Source: Maylandia zebra (lineage: Eukaryota > Chordata > Actinopteri > Cichliformes > Cichlidae). From it: 64,000 nt of DNA. Of this stretch, positions 22,401-32,618 are shown piece after piece. A model generated the notes under the pieces. The model saw only the letters and a list, made by a program, of their open reading frames with translations, was not told where the DNA came from and made no database searches. The DNA lies in the NCBI RefSeq assembly GCF_041146795.1, contig NC_135175.1:24033075-24097074 (forward strand), in the 5' to 3' direction. Position 1 is the first letter of the stretch. Every line of letters starts with the position of its first letter. The position numbers and the translations under genes were made by a program.

Positions 22401-25400
22401 TACTTTTCTCATCTTTTTGCCTGTAAGAGCTGCACCTGTCAGGTTTGAAGCTTCTTTTAACTCTTTATTTTTTGCCATTTTCCTGACTTAAAGATCCAGA
22501 GTGAAGAAAGCGTAATCCTATTTCTGGTTGTGTGGACGATGACAGAGATTATCAGATATTCCTACTACACATTCAAACTGCTCAACCACCTGCCGTACTT
22601 CATCAAATGGGCCAGGTGGAGACACCGTTAGCTGGGGCTGGGATGAGTTTGAATTGTCTTTCCTGTTTCGGGACACTGTCTGAGCATGTCGGCCTAATCC
22701 GGTGAATTCACCTCTGGCATGCTTTCTTGGCCTTGTAGCGCCGCGCGTGTATTAAGTATCTGTCGTCTAATACAAAGAGGAGTCGCATGTGTGTGTTTAT
22801 TGATTAGCACCTCATTAGCCATTCTGTTTGTGGTCAGTGATCTAACCACTAACACAGCACTCTGAGGAAACAGGAAAAGGTGAAATGCTTGTTTATCTTT
22901 TGGTTTAAAACATAAAGAATTTCTGAATAAGTTTAGTTAGTTGCTGAAAGAGGCTGAAACCAGGCATTTTTTGTGAAAGAAATATTCTCAGCTGTAGTGA
23001 AATATAATACCTGTCTTGTGTTGAAGGCAGAGTACTTGTGTTGTGTCGTTCTGGCCTCGAAACAGCTCACCTGAAACTGGAGTCGTTAGTAGAAAGGTGA
23101 GCCGTCCCCACTGAAGGCTGTCCAGCGCGCAGGCTCGGCATCTTAATTTTATTTATTCTTTCTGCTTCGCTGTGTCACGTGATTCTTCAGGCGGTCCATC
23201 TAATGCCAGCCACTCTTTTGTTTCTGCTCTGGATTCTTGTGCTCTTGAATGGCACCCTTCGCCTCCCCGCCCCCACCCTTCACGTCTTTCTTTAAGCACG
23301 GAGGAGACGACAGGCCCCTGGCAAGGGGCTCATGTTCAGCTGCTCCTGTTTTTAAGACCATCTGTTTTGGTCACGGAATGTTCACCCAACATTTCTCTCA
23401 TCCGCTGAGACGCTCCCCCGAGCCTTTGCTGTGGTCCCCACTAAATACAGGAACTCTATAGTCCTGAGTCATGGCATATCATTTGGTCCTGGAGAGAGCT
23501 GCCATCATAGGAAGAGGCATGCTGTCTCACTGTTATTTGGGGCGGTGACGAGAAATTAAGTTGGTACTTTGTGATTAACTTAGTTGTGTGCAGGAGTTCT
23601 ACTGTTGGTTTTTCAAGAACACAGTGTTTCCTTGCTGCTGGGTCTTCTTCCTCTTTTCTCCCATTATCCAAAGGAGTTCTGCAGGGCTCCACATTAGGTC
23701 CATTGCTCTTTTCTCGTTACATAAAGAACCTTTGTGATAATTTATCAAATGCTGCTTTCCATCTTTATGCAGATGATACAATTATCTGTTGTTCATCTCC
23801 TTCAGTAGCACAAACCCTATAATTCTGCAGTCTGCCTTTGATGTTGTTCAGTCCCATTTAACTCAACTTAAGTTGGTGTTAAATCCAGAGAAATCCAAGT
23901 TCATGTTATTCTCAAATGGCAAAGAGTTGTTAGCTACGTTTCCTAAGAGACATAGACTTTGTATATTCGCAGACTCTCCCATTAGCTGATCTTTATCTAT
24001 AAATCTTTGCTTGGGCTAGTTCCCTCTTATTTATGTGTTTATATGTGTAAAAACCACAACCAGTGCAGCCTTCATTCTCACAATTTAATACAATTGATTG
24101 TCCCAAAAATCAGAACAGAATTGGGGAAAAAGGCTTTGAAATACGTTGCCCCTGCTTGCTGGAATAATCTGCAGAAGGAACTGAAATTATCGAGAGAATA
24201 ACTCTTTTACTCGGTGTAATTGTTTTTAATGTCGCTATAATTTGATCTGTTTTTGTATATTTTTCACATGTTCATGTTTATGTTATATACTTATATACAT
24301 GTATTTTGACTTTTGTTGCCATGATGTCAGGTCTCTCTTGGAAATGAGATTTTTAATCTCATTGAGATTTTACCTGGATAAATAAAGGACTATTAAGTAA
24401 TAAAATACAAACAGCCTCTTTCTTAGGCACCAATATCTTTTTTTTTCTCAATTTCCAATATATTATGACCAATTTGTCACCACATATTGATGTGGTTACT
24501 ATTTTTTTTTCCTGTGCATAGATTTAATGTCAGTGTTGCTAAAAAAATCCTCGCACTTTTTCAGTTCTTAGTTACTATATCATCACTACTGTAGCCTCTT
24601 CCTGATTGGCTGCTTTGCTTCATAAGGTCACAGTTCTGTATACGGTATGCAACTGAAGTTGTAATTGGACGGCATAGAATACATTTTTATTGCTATGAAG
24701 ATGATACCCAGCTTTATTGATACATGAAGCCAGATGAAACACTCTGACTTAAACACATAAAGACTGATGACCTCTGATTTCCTGCTTCCAAATTCATAAA
24801 AACCTGAGGTTATTGTACTCTGTTCTAAAAATCTTAGAAATATCTTAGAAAAAAACAGATGTTTACTCTGGATGCTGTTAGCTTAACCTCTAATAACACT
24901 GTGAGGACTCTTGGAGTCGTTTTTGAACAGGATATGTCCTTCACTGAGCATATTAAAGAAATATGCAGGACTGCTTTGTTTCATCTGCACAACATCTCTA
25001 AAATTAGAAACGTCCCGTCTCAGAGTAGCGCTAAAAAGCTAGTTCATGCATTTATTACTTCTAGGCTGGACAATTGTAATTCGTTATTATCAGGCTTTCC
25101 GAAAAACTCCCTGATACAAAATCAGAATTGGACTACCTTATTAATTGCTTTGAATCTGAAATTTACATTTATTTCAGATAACCTGTTAACAGGCCCCAAA
25201 GATCAGTACATTACAGAGATTGATTCATTATTTAATTAATGTATTTTTGTGTTGTGTATCCATGTACATTTTCTGGTGATAGATTCAGTCCTACTGAGCG
25301 TGGACAGTGTCGGCATTGAACAGATTTCTTGGGCTGTTCCTTTCTCTTTAATATACCCCCAAAGTATTGCATGTTATTTAAGTCTGATGATATCCTTCTC

Positions 25401-28400
25401 CACTTTAAAGTTTTCCTTTTTCACCTCCTGTAGAGAAAACAGACATTTGTGTGATTTGAGGCGTGAGCGTTGTTTGTATCGTTTCCATATTTCTCTTCTG
25501 CCAAGCTTCATCTTGTCTGCCAGTGTTTGCACCATATGTTCCTGTGGATATACCGAATCTATACATCTGTTCATTCCAGCAACTTTTTATTTCAGGACTA
25601 CTTTCTGGGTGCAGTTCAGTCCATATATGCTGGACCATATTGGAGCCCAACAAATTTGTCTTGGCCTTGTTTGACCATAGAACATGCTCCCAGTAATCGT
25701 CAGACTTTGATGATGTTTAACGTTGTTTAAAGTTGACCTGTTACCCTTTCCTTATTTTCTGCCAGATACATGTTTCAAACTGTTTCAAACAAGCAATTTA
25801 GGAAGCTTTTCTCTTCTTGCTTCTTTATGAGAGGGGATATCCCTGATTTGCCTCTGACTGTGAGTGCAGCAGCCCCACCCTCATGCTGCTTAAACTGCTG
25901 TTTGTGAGGGGAACCCAATCAGAAGAAAGTTGGTTAAAAGAGTTGCTTAAGAGGTAAAATGACTTATTTGCTATTTTGGTGGATAAACTGGAAGTCCTAC
26001 TATAAGATAAACAACAACTGTGAGCCATGCAAAGCTAGAAACAAAAATGTGGAGCATAAGAGGTCTTTAATCGTTAATCTTGCAATTTCGAGTTGATTTT
26101 AGTTGATTAGTCATCTTGCATCATTTTCCATCTTTGTGAAATCTCATATGTTTCTTGCACAATTGTTTTGACAATTCCCTCATGTAATTCTAGGATGTAG
26201 ATAGACACAGCCCATCCAACAAAGAGAACGTTCTGGTGCTTAGATTGTCAAACATCAGATTTAATCAGGACTGTTTTAGTAATAAGTAGTTTTAAGCGTT
26301 TAGCAGTGATTGCAGGTATATTCAGGTATATTGACAGTGAGCTTGAAACAATGCAGTTTTTGACATTTTATTTAAGATTATTTATTGGAGAGGTTTAAGT
26401 GACTTCTTTTGTATACCCTCTGTTCTTTGATGACCAGTCTAACCACTAAAATTGAACCTAGTATTTCTTATTCTTGTCTTTTGAGTTGCTTTAAAGAACT
26501 TCAATTGGTTTCTTTTATTTACTATAAATCAGATCTGTGGGAATTCATGCAGTGTATTCCCACATATTTGTGTGGGCTTTCTAATCTTGGAAAATTGGAT
26601 TCAGTTCAATATTTTGGTCATTTTTGTTTGGTAATGTGCCCACTGCAAACAAACAGTGAGGCAAAAGATGCTGTGTTCCTGGTTGTTCTTAACATACCAG
26701 TTCACAAATTATAGTTTGGGAACATTAAAGTCTCAGATGTCAGAAGGTTTTTGCACACATGCCAGTTCAGTGGACCAATGTAATTATGCCTTCAGTTGCA
26801 AAACTGTGCACTGGCATGAAATAAGGTGAGGAGCTGCTGGAAAGTAATAATGCATATTTTATATCCAGCAGGCAATGAAACATTATTGTAACAACAAATC
26901 AGCTTATTACTTAATGCTGGAATATGATCTTATTCTTGACTTTCTCTCAATTAAAATGAACTGCATGAACAAAAAGGTTGAATTTTTTTTTAAACTTTTG
27001 CATGTGAACAGCATGAAAGTGTAAAAAGAAAATGATACCTTGGAGTTATCCAGAGCCAAAATCACTCAGAATTCCTGAAGATGGAAAAAATGTGAAAATA
27101 TTACTTTTTTACAATGTGCTGCTTGACCACCATATCTCTGGAATACCTCGAGGGAAGTTTTATGTCCACAACTCAAGGCAGCTTTTGTTACAGTGTCTGG
27201 CCCCTGTGTCAGTCATCTTCCTGTGTTTTCAATATGCATGTGAGTGTATTAACATCCTCTGACTGTCAACTGTCCTAACTGTGTGAGTGCTAAAGTGATC
27301 ACGCTGCTGGATTTGAAGACATCCATCCTGCTCTTTCTTCTTCCCCCAGATACAACCTCTTCATTGTCTTGTACCCGGTGGGAGTCGTTGGTGAGCTGCT
27401 CACCATTTATGCTGCGCTGCCGTTCGTACGCAGGTCTGGAATGTACTCCATGAGGCTCCCAAACAAGTATAACGTGTCGTTTGACTACTACTACTGCCTC
27501 ATCATCGTCATGCTGTCCTACATCCCATGTAAGAAGCAAATTTCATGCCTACATTGTGCACTTTCAGTTTTGGCATGTAGGTCAAAATCCTGCATGATTT
27601 TTAAACTGTATTTTCTCCTGTTGTGGTACAAATAATTCTGCCTGTTCTGCTCAAAAGCAGCTTTTCTGTCCTGTGGTGCAATGTTTGGTGGCATTTTATA
27701 ATTTGAATAGAATCATCTGTTGTGGTATATCCAATTTTATTTGGAATATACTGTGTGTTCACATGTCGTACATAATTTTGAATATAAAGATCGTTTTTCA
27801 TAACACAGCTGTCAATGACTCCTTGAAGTCTAGAATCCATAGACTTCACCAGATGTTGTTTTCTCTCATTGATTTGTGATGCTACCTTCAGTTGCTGGTT
27901 TTTGTCTTTCTGCATTCATTTAATAACTATTGATCTGAGATTGGGTGACTGACTTGGCCACTGAAGAATATCCCTTTTCTTGGGCTTGAGAAACTCTTGG
28001 CTTGCTTTTGCAGTTTGCTTTGGCTTGTTCTCAATTTGCACAGTGAAGCTCTGTCTGATCGGTTTTGCAGTATTTGGCTGAATCTGAGCAGAGAGTGTAG
28101 TCCTGTACACTTATTATTCACAGCACTGTCACAAGTCACAGATTAGATTTAAATTTTAATCTAGTCCAATCTGGTCTTCTCATTCATGATTATAACAAGT
28201 GGGTTGCAACTTGTTGTAAACTCTGTGTTTCCATCCATGAAGCCATCTCTTGTTCATCGACTTTGATAGTACTCCTACTTTCTCCACACTCTTGACTGAG
28301 CTCAGTGTTGTAAAGGGTTTTTCTTAACCATGGAAATAATTCTGCGATCATCCCGTGTAGTTGTTTCTTGTGGTCTTCTGGACCTTTTGATGTTAATGAG

Positions 28401-30171
28401 CTAACCAATTCATTTATTCTTTTTAAGAATTAACCACATTCTTGATTCGGCCACAAGTTTTTGCTGTCTCACTAATGATGGCCTACTTCACTCTAGGGCT
28501 GCCACAAACGATTATTTTGATAGTCGACTAGTCACCGATTATTTTTGCGATTAGTCGACTAATCAGATCATCATCCATTAGACATAAAACTACAGCTTAT
28601 TGCACCAGCAGCATCTGCTCTTATATAACTATCATTAGCTTACAGCTTTAAGTGTTTAAGGTCTGTGCTAACTAAAAATAAAGACAAGATGATAGTTTAT
28701 TAAATTTTAATGAAATTTGCAGATTGTTTCGGTGAAGTTTAATAAACTCCTTGCTATCTAAAATATAACAGGACACTGGAGTATATTCTGGAGCATCTCA
28801 CACTTCTGATAATCAGCTGTCTGCTTGACGTTTATTCAGCTGTGTAAAAACTATAACTTTAATCTCAGACAAACCGATTTACTCAGGAACAAATAAAATA
28901 CTAAAAAAAAAAAGCCAAACAATAACATTTAAGTTATCTAAGTGACTCATATATATTTAACCTGAGTAGCGAAAGACGGCGGTGGGTTTGAAAACGATTT
29001 GCGGGGAGTCCGGTGTTCTCACGGCGCTAGTGAGCCTAGCCCCCGGCTCGCTAACGAGCTAGTGGGTAACAGACGTCTCCGAAAACGTCGGAGCGCTTTT
29101 GAAAATATGTGGTGTCCTGATAAACTGAGCAGATATTTGAGGTTTACACAGCTACATTCTCGCCTGAAAATATGTTAAACGTTTATTTTGTGGCCCAGAA
29201 AGAATAATAAGAGTAACATTAAAACTAACTAGCTGCCGCCATTGTTGGAAACTGCGCTGGGCCGCGCTATGAATTCTGGGACACAGCTGCTTCTTCTCCT
29301 TCTTCTTCTTCTTCTTCTTCTTCTTGGTTTAACGGTAGCTGACATCCTTGTACATGCAATGCTGCCATCTTCTGTTTCAGTCCGTTATTACACTCTTAAA
29401 TCCTGCCACTTATTCCTGCGTCTTTTGTGATCGTACAAAGTTTCAAACGACGCGTCGACTATTAAATCAGTCGTCGACGATTTTGATAGTCGACGTAATC
29501 GTGACTAGTCGACAAATCGTGGCAGCCCTACTTCACTCCCACTGACATGTCTTTGGTCCTCAGGTTGAGAGTTCCAGTGAAAAGATACCGAATGCAAGTT
29601 CAACACCTGGAAGCAACTCCAGGTCTCTTGCCTGCATAATTTGTCATGAAATGATGGGAGGGAGTAAGACTCACTTGTTCATGTACTTTTGAGCCCCTGA
29701 AAACATACTGCACTGTATGAAAATGGCTGTAACTGCTCAACAGTTCATGCAAAATGCGTGTCAAATCCTTTGAATTAAAGCTGAAAGTTTTTACTTAAAT
29801 CCGATGTTGATTATTTGATACAAAACGACAAAAATAGCCTTTGTTCAAAAAAATACGGACCAAATGTCATGGAATATATGGAAAAGTTGTCAGCTGTAAT
29901 AGGCTCCAGGCTTTGCCAGACCACCCCAGTGGCTTATGTCTGTGAATGCATGTCTTCCCACTGTGCTGCTTCTTATTCAGAATTGAGACCAAGTTGAGAG
30001 TTGTGAATTTGTATTTCACTCTAACTTGCTTTCGTTTGTGTTCATCATAGTCACAGTCACCCTGAACACGCTCTCGTCTTTCTCGCAGTGTTTCCTCAGC
30101 TCTACTTCCACATGCTGCGGCAGAGAAGAAGGATGCTTCACGGGGAGGTCATAGTGGAGAAGGACGACTAG
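16304..30171 (+). CDS. hacd1: HACD1 (PTPLA), very-long-chain (3R)-3-hydroxyacyl-CoA dehydratase
   Basis: Seven coding exons: 16304-16422, 20866-20983, 22013-22031, 22147-22235, 22494-22615, 27350-27528 and 30089-30171. They sum to 729 nt (242 aa), and phases agree throughout. HACD enzymes carry out the third step of the ER very-long-chain fatty-acid elongation cycle, dehydrating 3-hydroxyacyl-CoA to trans-2-enoyl-CoA. The catalytic Tyr and Glu, seven residues apart as in yeast Phs1, are Tyr164 and Glu171 in YPVGVVGE. The C-terminus GEVIVEKDD matches human HACD1 and fits an ER-retained membrane protein. The start is the first ATG in good context (ACCATGG). The N-terminus ([14 protein letters not shown]) is acidic and shorter than in human HACD1 (288 aa). 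HACD1 is the muscle-enriched paralogue in mammals; HACD2 is the main alternative, but the N-terminus and synteny with TMEM236 favour HACD1. Confidence 0.94.
17007..17025. repeat. (AAT)n microsatellite in HACD1 intron 1
   Basis: About six AAT/TAA units; short, with no implied function. Confidence 0.7.
17100..18203 (+). mobile_element. Decayed Tc1-like element in HACD1 intron 1
   Basis: An inverted pair of sub-terminal sequences brackets it: TTGGCCCTATGTGGAAAA near 17140 and its complement-like TTTTTCACATAGGGCC near 18020. The right end (TCTTTTTCACAGCACTGGTG, ending about 18203) is the familiar fish Tc1 terminus. The part between (17270-17960) reads as a broken plus-strand transposase (for example the block around 17480-17530, then GTGGTGGTAGTGTGATGGTC at 17769). 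The left terminus is missing. Confidence 0.7.
18781..18920 (+). mobile_element. RTE-like LINE fragment in HACD1 intron 1
   Basis: A worn copy of a block common in fish RTE elements near the ORF2 end: GAAAGGAGACAGTTGGGGTG, then GTTTGAGCATCTGGCTAGGA, then a GGGGCAGACTCAGAACATG-like end. No open frame of meaning remains. A longer related relic is at 57300. Confidence 0.55.
19198..20212. mobile_element. Non-autonomous hAT element, family B copy 1 (HACD1 intron 1)
   Basis: The element proper is 19206-20204 (999 bp). It starts TAGGGCTGCCAC and ends with the inverse GTGGCAGCCCTA, and is flanked by the exact 8-bp duplication CTTATAAA (19198-19205 and 20205-20212), the hAT signature. Sub-terminal regions are packed with palindromic GTCGACTA-type motifs. 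There is no transposase, so it is non-autonomous. A second copy at 28494-29530 is about 95% identical by eye. Confidence 0.92.
20866..20983 (+). CDS. hacd1: HACD1 coding exon 2
   Basis: 118 nt: [20 protein letters not shown], then [19 protein letters not shown]. The acceptor is TCTGCAG|GTGG and the donor GAG|GTAAGA. Confidence 0.95.
21060..21430. repeat. Probable dispersed repeat in HACD1 intron 2
   Basis: The segment runs from GGCCAGCAGGGGGCAACA (about 21071) to GATGCCCCCTGGTGGAC (about 21388). These look like the inverted ends of a short fish repeat (GCCAGCAGGGGGC against GCCCCCTGGTGG). The inner part is AT-rich. No target duplication is evident, so the class is unresolved. Confidence 0.4.
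22013..22031 (+). CDS. hacd1: HACD1 coding exon 3, a 19-nt microexon
   Basis: It encodes VGHCAI plus the first base of Gly86, matching IVHCLIG of human HACD1. The acceptor is GTCTTACAG|GTG and the donor ATTG|GTATGT. Without it the flanking exons are out of phase and the conserved HC-IG block is lost, so the microexon is needed. Confidence 0.9.
22147..22235 (+). CDS. hacd1: HACD1 coding exon 4
   Basis: 89 nt encoding residues 87-115 ([18 protein letters not shown], then [11 protein letters not shown]). The acceptor is TTGCAG|GAATC and the donor CAG|GTGACT. Nearly identical to the vertebrate HACD1 block. Confidence 0.95.
22494..22615 (+). CDS. hacd1: HACD1 coding exon 5
   Basis: 122 nt encoding [20 protein letters not shown], then [20 protein letters not shown] and two bases of Arg156. 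The acceptor is CTTAAAG|ATCC and the donor CCAG|GTGGAG. Confidence 0.95.
23640..24390 (+). mobile_element. 5'-truncated L2/CR1-like LINE fragment (HACD1 intron 5)
   Basis: Plus-strand frames give reverse transcriptase pieces: [14 protein letters not shown], then LYADDT with the catalytic Asp pair (about 23766-23780), then a frameshift to [14 protein letters not shown], then a C-terminal piece ([20 protein letters not shown]) at 24130-24190. The 3' end is GAGATTTTACCTGGATAAAT, typical of this group. Broken by stops and frameshifts. Confidence 0.75.
24690..25230 (+). mobile_element. L2/CR1-like LINE fragment, RT palm to C-terminus (HACD1 intron 5)
   Basis: The frame at 24694 gives YEDDTQLY, a decayed YADD box. 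After a few stops, an open stretch at 24859-25110 reads [20 protein letters not shown], then [14 protein letters not shown] and [19 protein letters not shown]. This is the part of the ORF2 protein just after the RT palm. No 3' UTR end is visible. It belongs to the clade of the element at 40190, but not necessarily the same family. Confidence 0.75.
27350..27528 (+). CDS. hacd1: HACD1 coding exon 6 (catalytic)
   Basis: 179 nt, beginning [18 protein letters not shown] with the catalytic Tyr164 and Glu171, then [20 protein letters not shown] and [20 protein letters not shown]. The acceptor is TTCCCCCAG|ATAC and the donor CCAT|GTAAGA. Confidence 0.96.
27760..29880 (-). mobile_element. Decayed Tc1-like element split by hAT copy 2 (HACD1 intron 6)
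   Basis: Minus-strand translation gives broken transposase pieces on both sides of the hAT at 28494-29530. Near 28320-28390 a frame reads [20 protein letters not shown], the N-terminal DNA-binding region. Near 27940-27990 it reads [10 protein letters not shown], the worn PDLNP catalytic region. The part at 29540-29870 continues the same relic (upstream UTR-like and terminal region). The boundaries are approximate. Confidence 0.65.
28486..29538. mobile_element. Non-autonomous hAT element, family B copy 2 (HACD1 intron 6)
   Basis: The element proper is 28494-29530 (1037 bp), with the same TAGGGCTGCCAC / GTGGCAGCCCTA ends as copy 1. It is flanked by the exact 8-bp duplication CTTCACTC (28486-28493 and 29531-29538). 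It lies in a minus-strand Tc1 relic. Differences from copy 1 are scattered substitutions, small indels and an expanded CTT tract at about 29289-29325. Confidence 0.92.
30089..30171 (+). CDS. hacd1: HACD1 coding exon 7 (terminal)
   Basis: 83 nt encoding [20 protein letters not shown], then VIVEKDD and the TAG stop at 30169-30171. The acceptor is TTCTCGCAG|TG. Confidence 0.95.
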
Positions 30172-31460
30172 ACGAGCACCACCTCCCACCTTCATTTGAG
30201 CCAGCCTGCCCTCCACTTCACCCTCACCTCCACCACCGCTTCATCTTCATCTCTGTCTCACCTTTTAGCACCATCAGCCATTACATTCTTCATTGCACGG
30301 GACCTAAAGAACCACACAGCTGACAATGGTTACCACCCAGTGACAATCAGTAATAACGACAAAGCCACGGAGTAAAACCACAGTAGTAATACCACATCTG
30401 GAGTGTTTCTTTGCAAGATTCATTCCTATCTGAATGGTAATATTGGAAACATGTTTACAGTCCCAGTGTTGCTGGAGCTAGAGACAGAAGCCTGTGGCGT
30501 CACATCTCAGCACTCAGAGATCACGAGTCCTTTATTCACCCACCAGCCTTACTGCATCTTGTTGCACTGAAGCATCGCAGCCTGAGAGAAACGAGCACTG
30601 AGCCACAACACTGCACCCCGAAGAAGGAAGAGCCAAATGAGGGGGAGGGGGGTGTTAAATTAGTCGCCTCAATTAAATTCATCATTCAGCCCATGCAATT
30701 GGCAGATTAAGTGTATATTAAGTATTTCATATATAAAATAAGCTTTCAAAGCGAGATTATTCATACCTCAACAATAAATCTACATTTGGACAATATGCTG
30801 CTTCTTGTGTGTATGTGTGTAACCCTATGTGTAAACGATGCAATGTGAAATGAGCAGTTAATCATATTTCTTAACAGTAATTTATTCGCATACTGTGAGC
30901 AAGCACAGCTCCGACTTAACATTGTGTCCACTTGGCTCAGCTCGTGCTTTCTTTTATGTTGTTCTGATGTTTACTATGTCAAATTAATTTACAAGAGTGC
31001 ATCTTAAACCAAATTCGAGTCTTCACAAAAGTAGTAACTTCTTTTTTTCTCTATAGGCCGCTGTAGGTATGAGACTACGATTCAAATTTATGTGAGCACT
31101 TCAGTCTTCAGTCTCTGTCTTGTTTGTTTTTGAAAATATCCGGTGTCTACATCGATTGGACAGTAGTTAGACTCCCTCCTACCAAAGGTGCTATTGTGAG
31201 ATCATTTTAGTCTTCTGTGCAGCTGAAGGAGTGACTGTGATTGGAGATGACCTAAAGCAGGAAATCAGGATGTGAAATGACTGAGAGGAAATGTTAGCGA
31301 AGAACTGCATAGCCCATGGTTATCAAAGAAAAAAACCTTTTTGCTTGTAATCTGGGTTAGTGGGAAAACAATAAAAGAAAGTTATTTAAGGGAAAAAAAC
31401 TATAAAAATGTGAAAATACCTTTATGTGCAAATTCAATAAACTAAATTCTACAGTACTGA
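30172..31460 (+). other. HACD1 3' UTR (inferred)
   Basis: The sequence after the stop has no other gene. AATAAA motifs lie at 30773-30778 and 31436-31441, with another A-rich AATAAAA near 31370. Either of the first two could be the polyadenylation site, giving UTRs of about 0.6 or 1.3 kb. The extent is inferred. Confidence 0.45.
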
Positions 31461-32038
31461 AGAGTTTTGTGATGAACTTCACTCTGGATCTAGAACTCAG
31501 CCGCTGAGTACAACCACCCTGTGGATTTTATCTGTTTATTTGTGAGTTATTCCGTCATTTCTTTCATAGTTCTTTGTTTTGCAGGAAAATATCCAAGTGC
31601 AGAAAATGCATGAAGGATCCACAGTTTTATTCATGAACATATTTATGTATGTAATAGCAGAAAGTAAATCATACATAAAGTCTTACTCTGTAAATTCGTT
31701 TACTAAAACTCAAGCTGATTGTGGCATTTTTCTAAGTTTATACGTGAGTACTATATTTTTTATTTCCTACTCGTGTTATATAGATGGTCATGAGGTTAGA
31801 TAACAGTTTCAAGATAGCATATCAGCGACATTATGTTTTTTGCGCATCATTTTGCACACCTTATTCCTTTTTTTTCTTTTTTCTTTTGGAATTATATAAA
31901 GAGAAGCATTACCAAAGTCCCTTTGGCTTCATAGATTTCATATTTTCCTACAAAAATTGCATAATGAAATATACATTCAGATATTCGGTTGTACATTGAG
32001 TACTGTTCTATAAAATGTATTCCAAAAAAATATAAAAA

Positions 32039-32079
<41 letters not shown>

Positions 32080-32431
32080 CAGTTGATTTGGTTATTAAAA
32101 AAAAGATTCTCTTCCTATCTTGGTCACCCTGCTGTATTGCACTCCTGGTAATGTTGGACTGGCTTTACTTTGGAGGAGAAAGGCATCTCATCAGCACTGG
32201 AGAGATGTTTACTGTTGCAGCCGTGGGCTCATTTCAAAATTGTCCCTTTGCTCTCTCCATACGGACTGTCCCATGTGCTGCGTCAGTTGGACCAGTGCCA
32301 CACGGGTGTAGTCTAGCTGCTCACTGTGCACTCAGACTGAACACGTCACTATGATCCAGGTGATCTTGCTGAGGGAAAGAAAGAAAAGAAAAGGGATCAG
32401 CATTAAGGTAGTGAGCAAAATATGATTACAA
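31461..32431. other. Gap between convergent HACD1 and COLEC12, probably COLEC12 3' UTR
   Basis: There is no coding content. The COLEC12 3' UTR should run leftwards from 32432; a minus-strand AATAAA at about 31625-31630 is a candidate end. A (TA)n microsatellite lies at 32043-32077. Confidence 0.4.
32043..32077. repeat. (TA)n microsatellite
   Basis: About 17 TA units, likely polymorphic in length. Confidence 0.9.
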
Positions 32432-32618
32432 TTACTGTGGAGCGAAAACGGGCAAGACAGATGATGACGCACAGGTCTCCATTTCCTTCTCGCAGATGTA
32501 GCTTATGAGATCTTCACAGGAGAAATCGTTCCATAGCGCCTCGTGGGTGAGACCCGCGCAGTCTTCTCCTTCTTCATGGCCGTGGCCCCAGTTGTCGGGC
32601 TGACCTGGCTTCCATTTC
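32432..32618 (-). CDS. colec12: COLEC12 terminal exon with QPD carbohydrate site
   Basis: 187 nt encoding [19 protein letters not shown], then [29 protein letters not shown] and a tail to the stop at 32434-32432. QPD and WND form the calcium-dependent sugar site; QPD predicts galactose/GalNAc rather than mannose preference. The acceptor is TTCGCCTGCAG|GAAA. Confidence 0.95.

Noticed and set aside
26409-26714. 101-codon frame in HACD1 intron 5 considered as an exon or LINE piece
   Set aside because: There is no conserved motif, and exons 5 and 6 of HACD1 join in phase without it.
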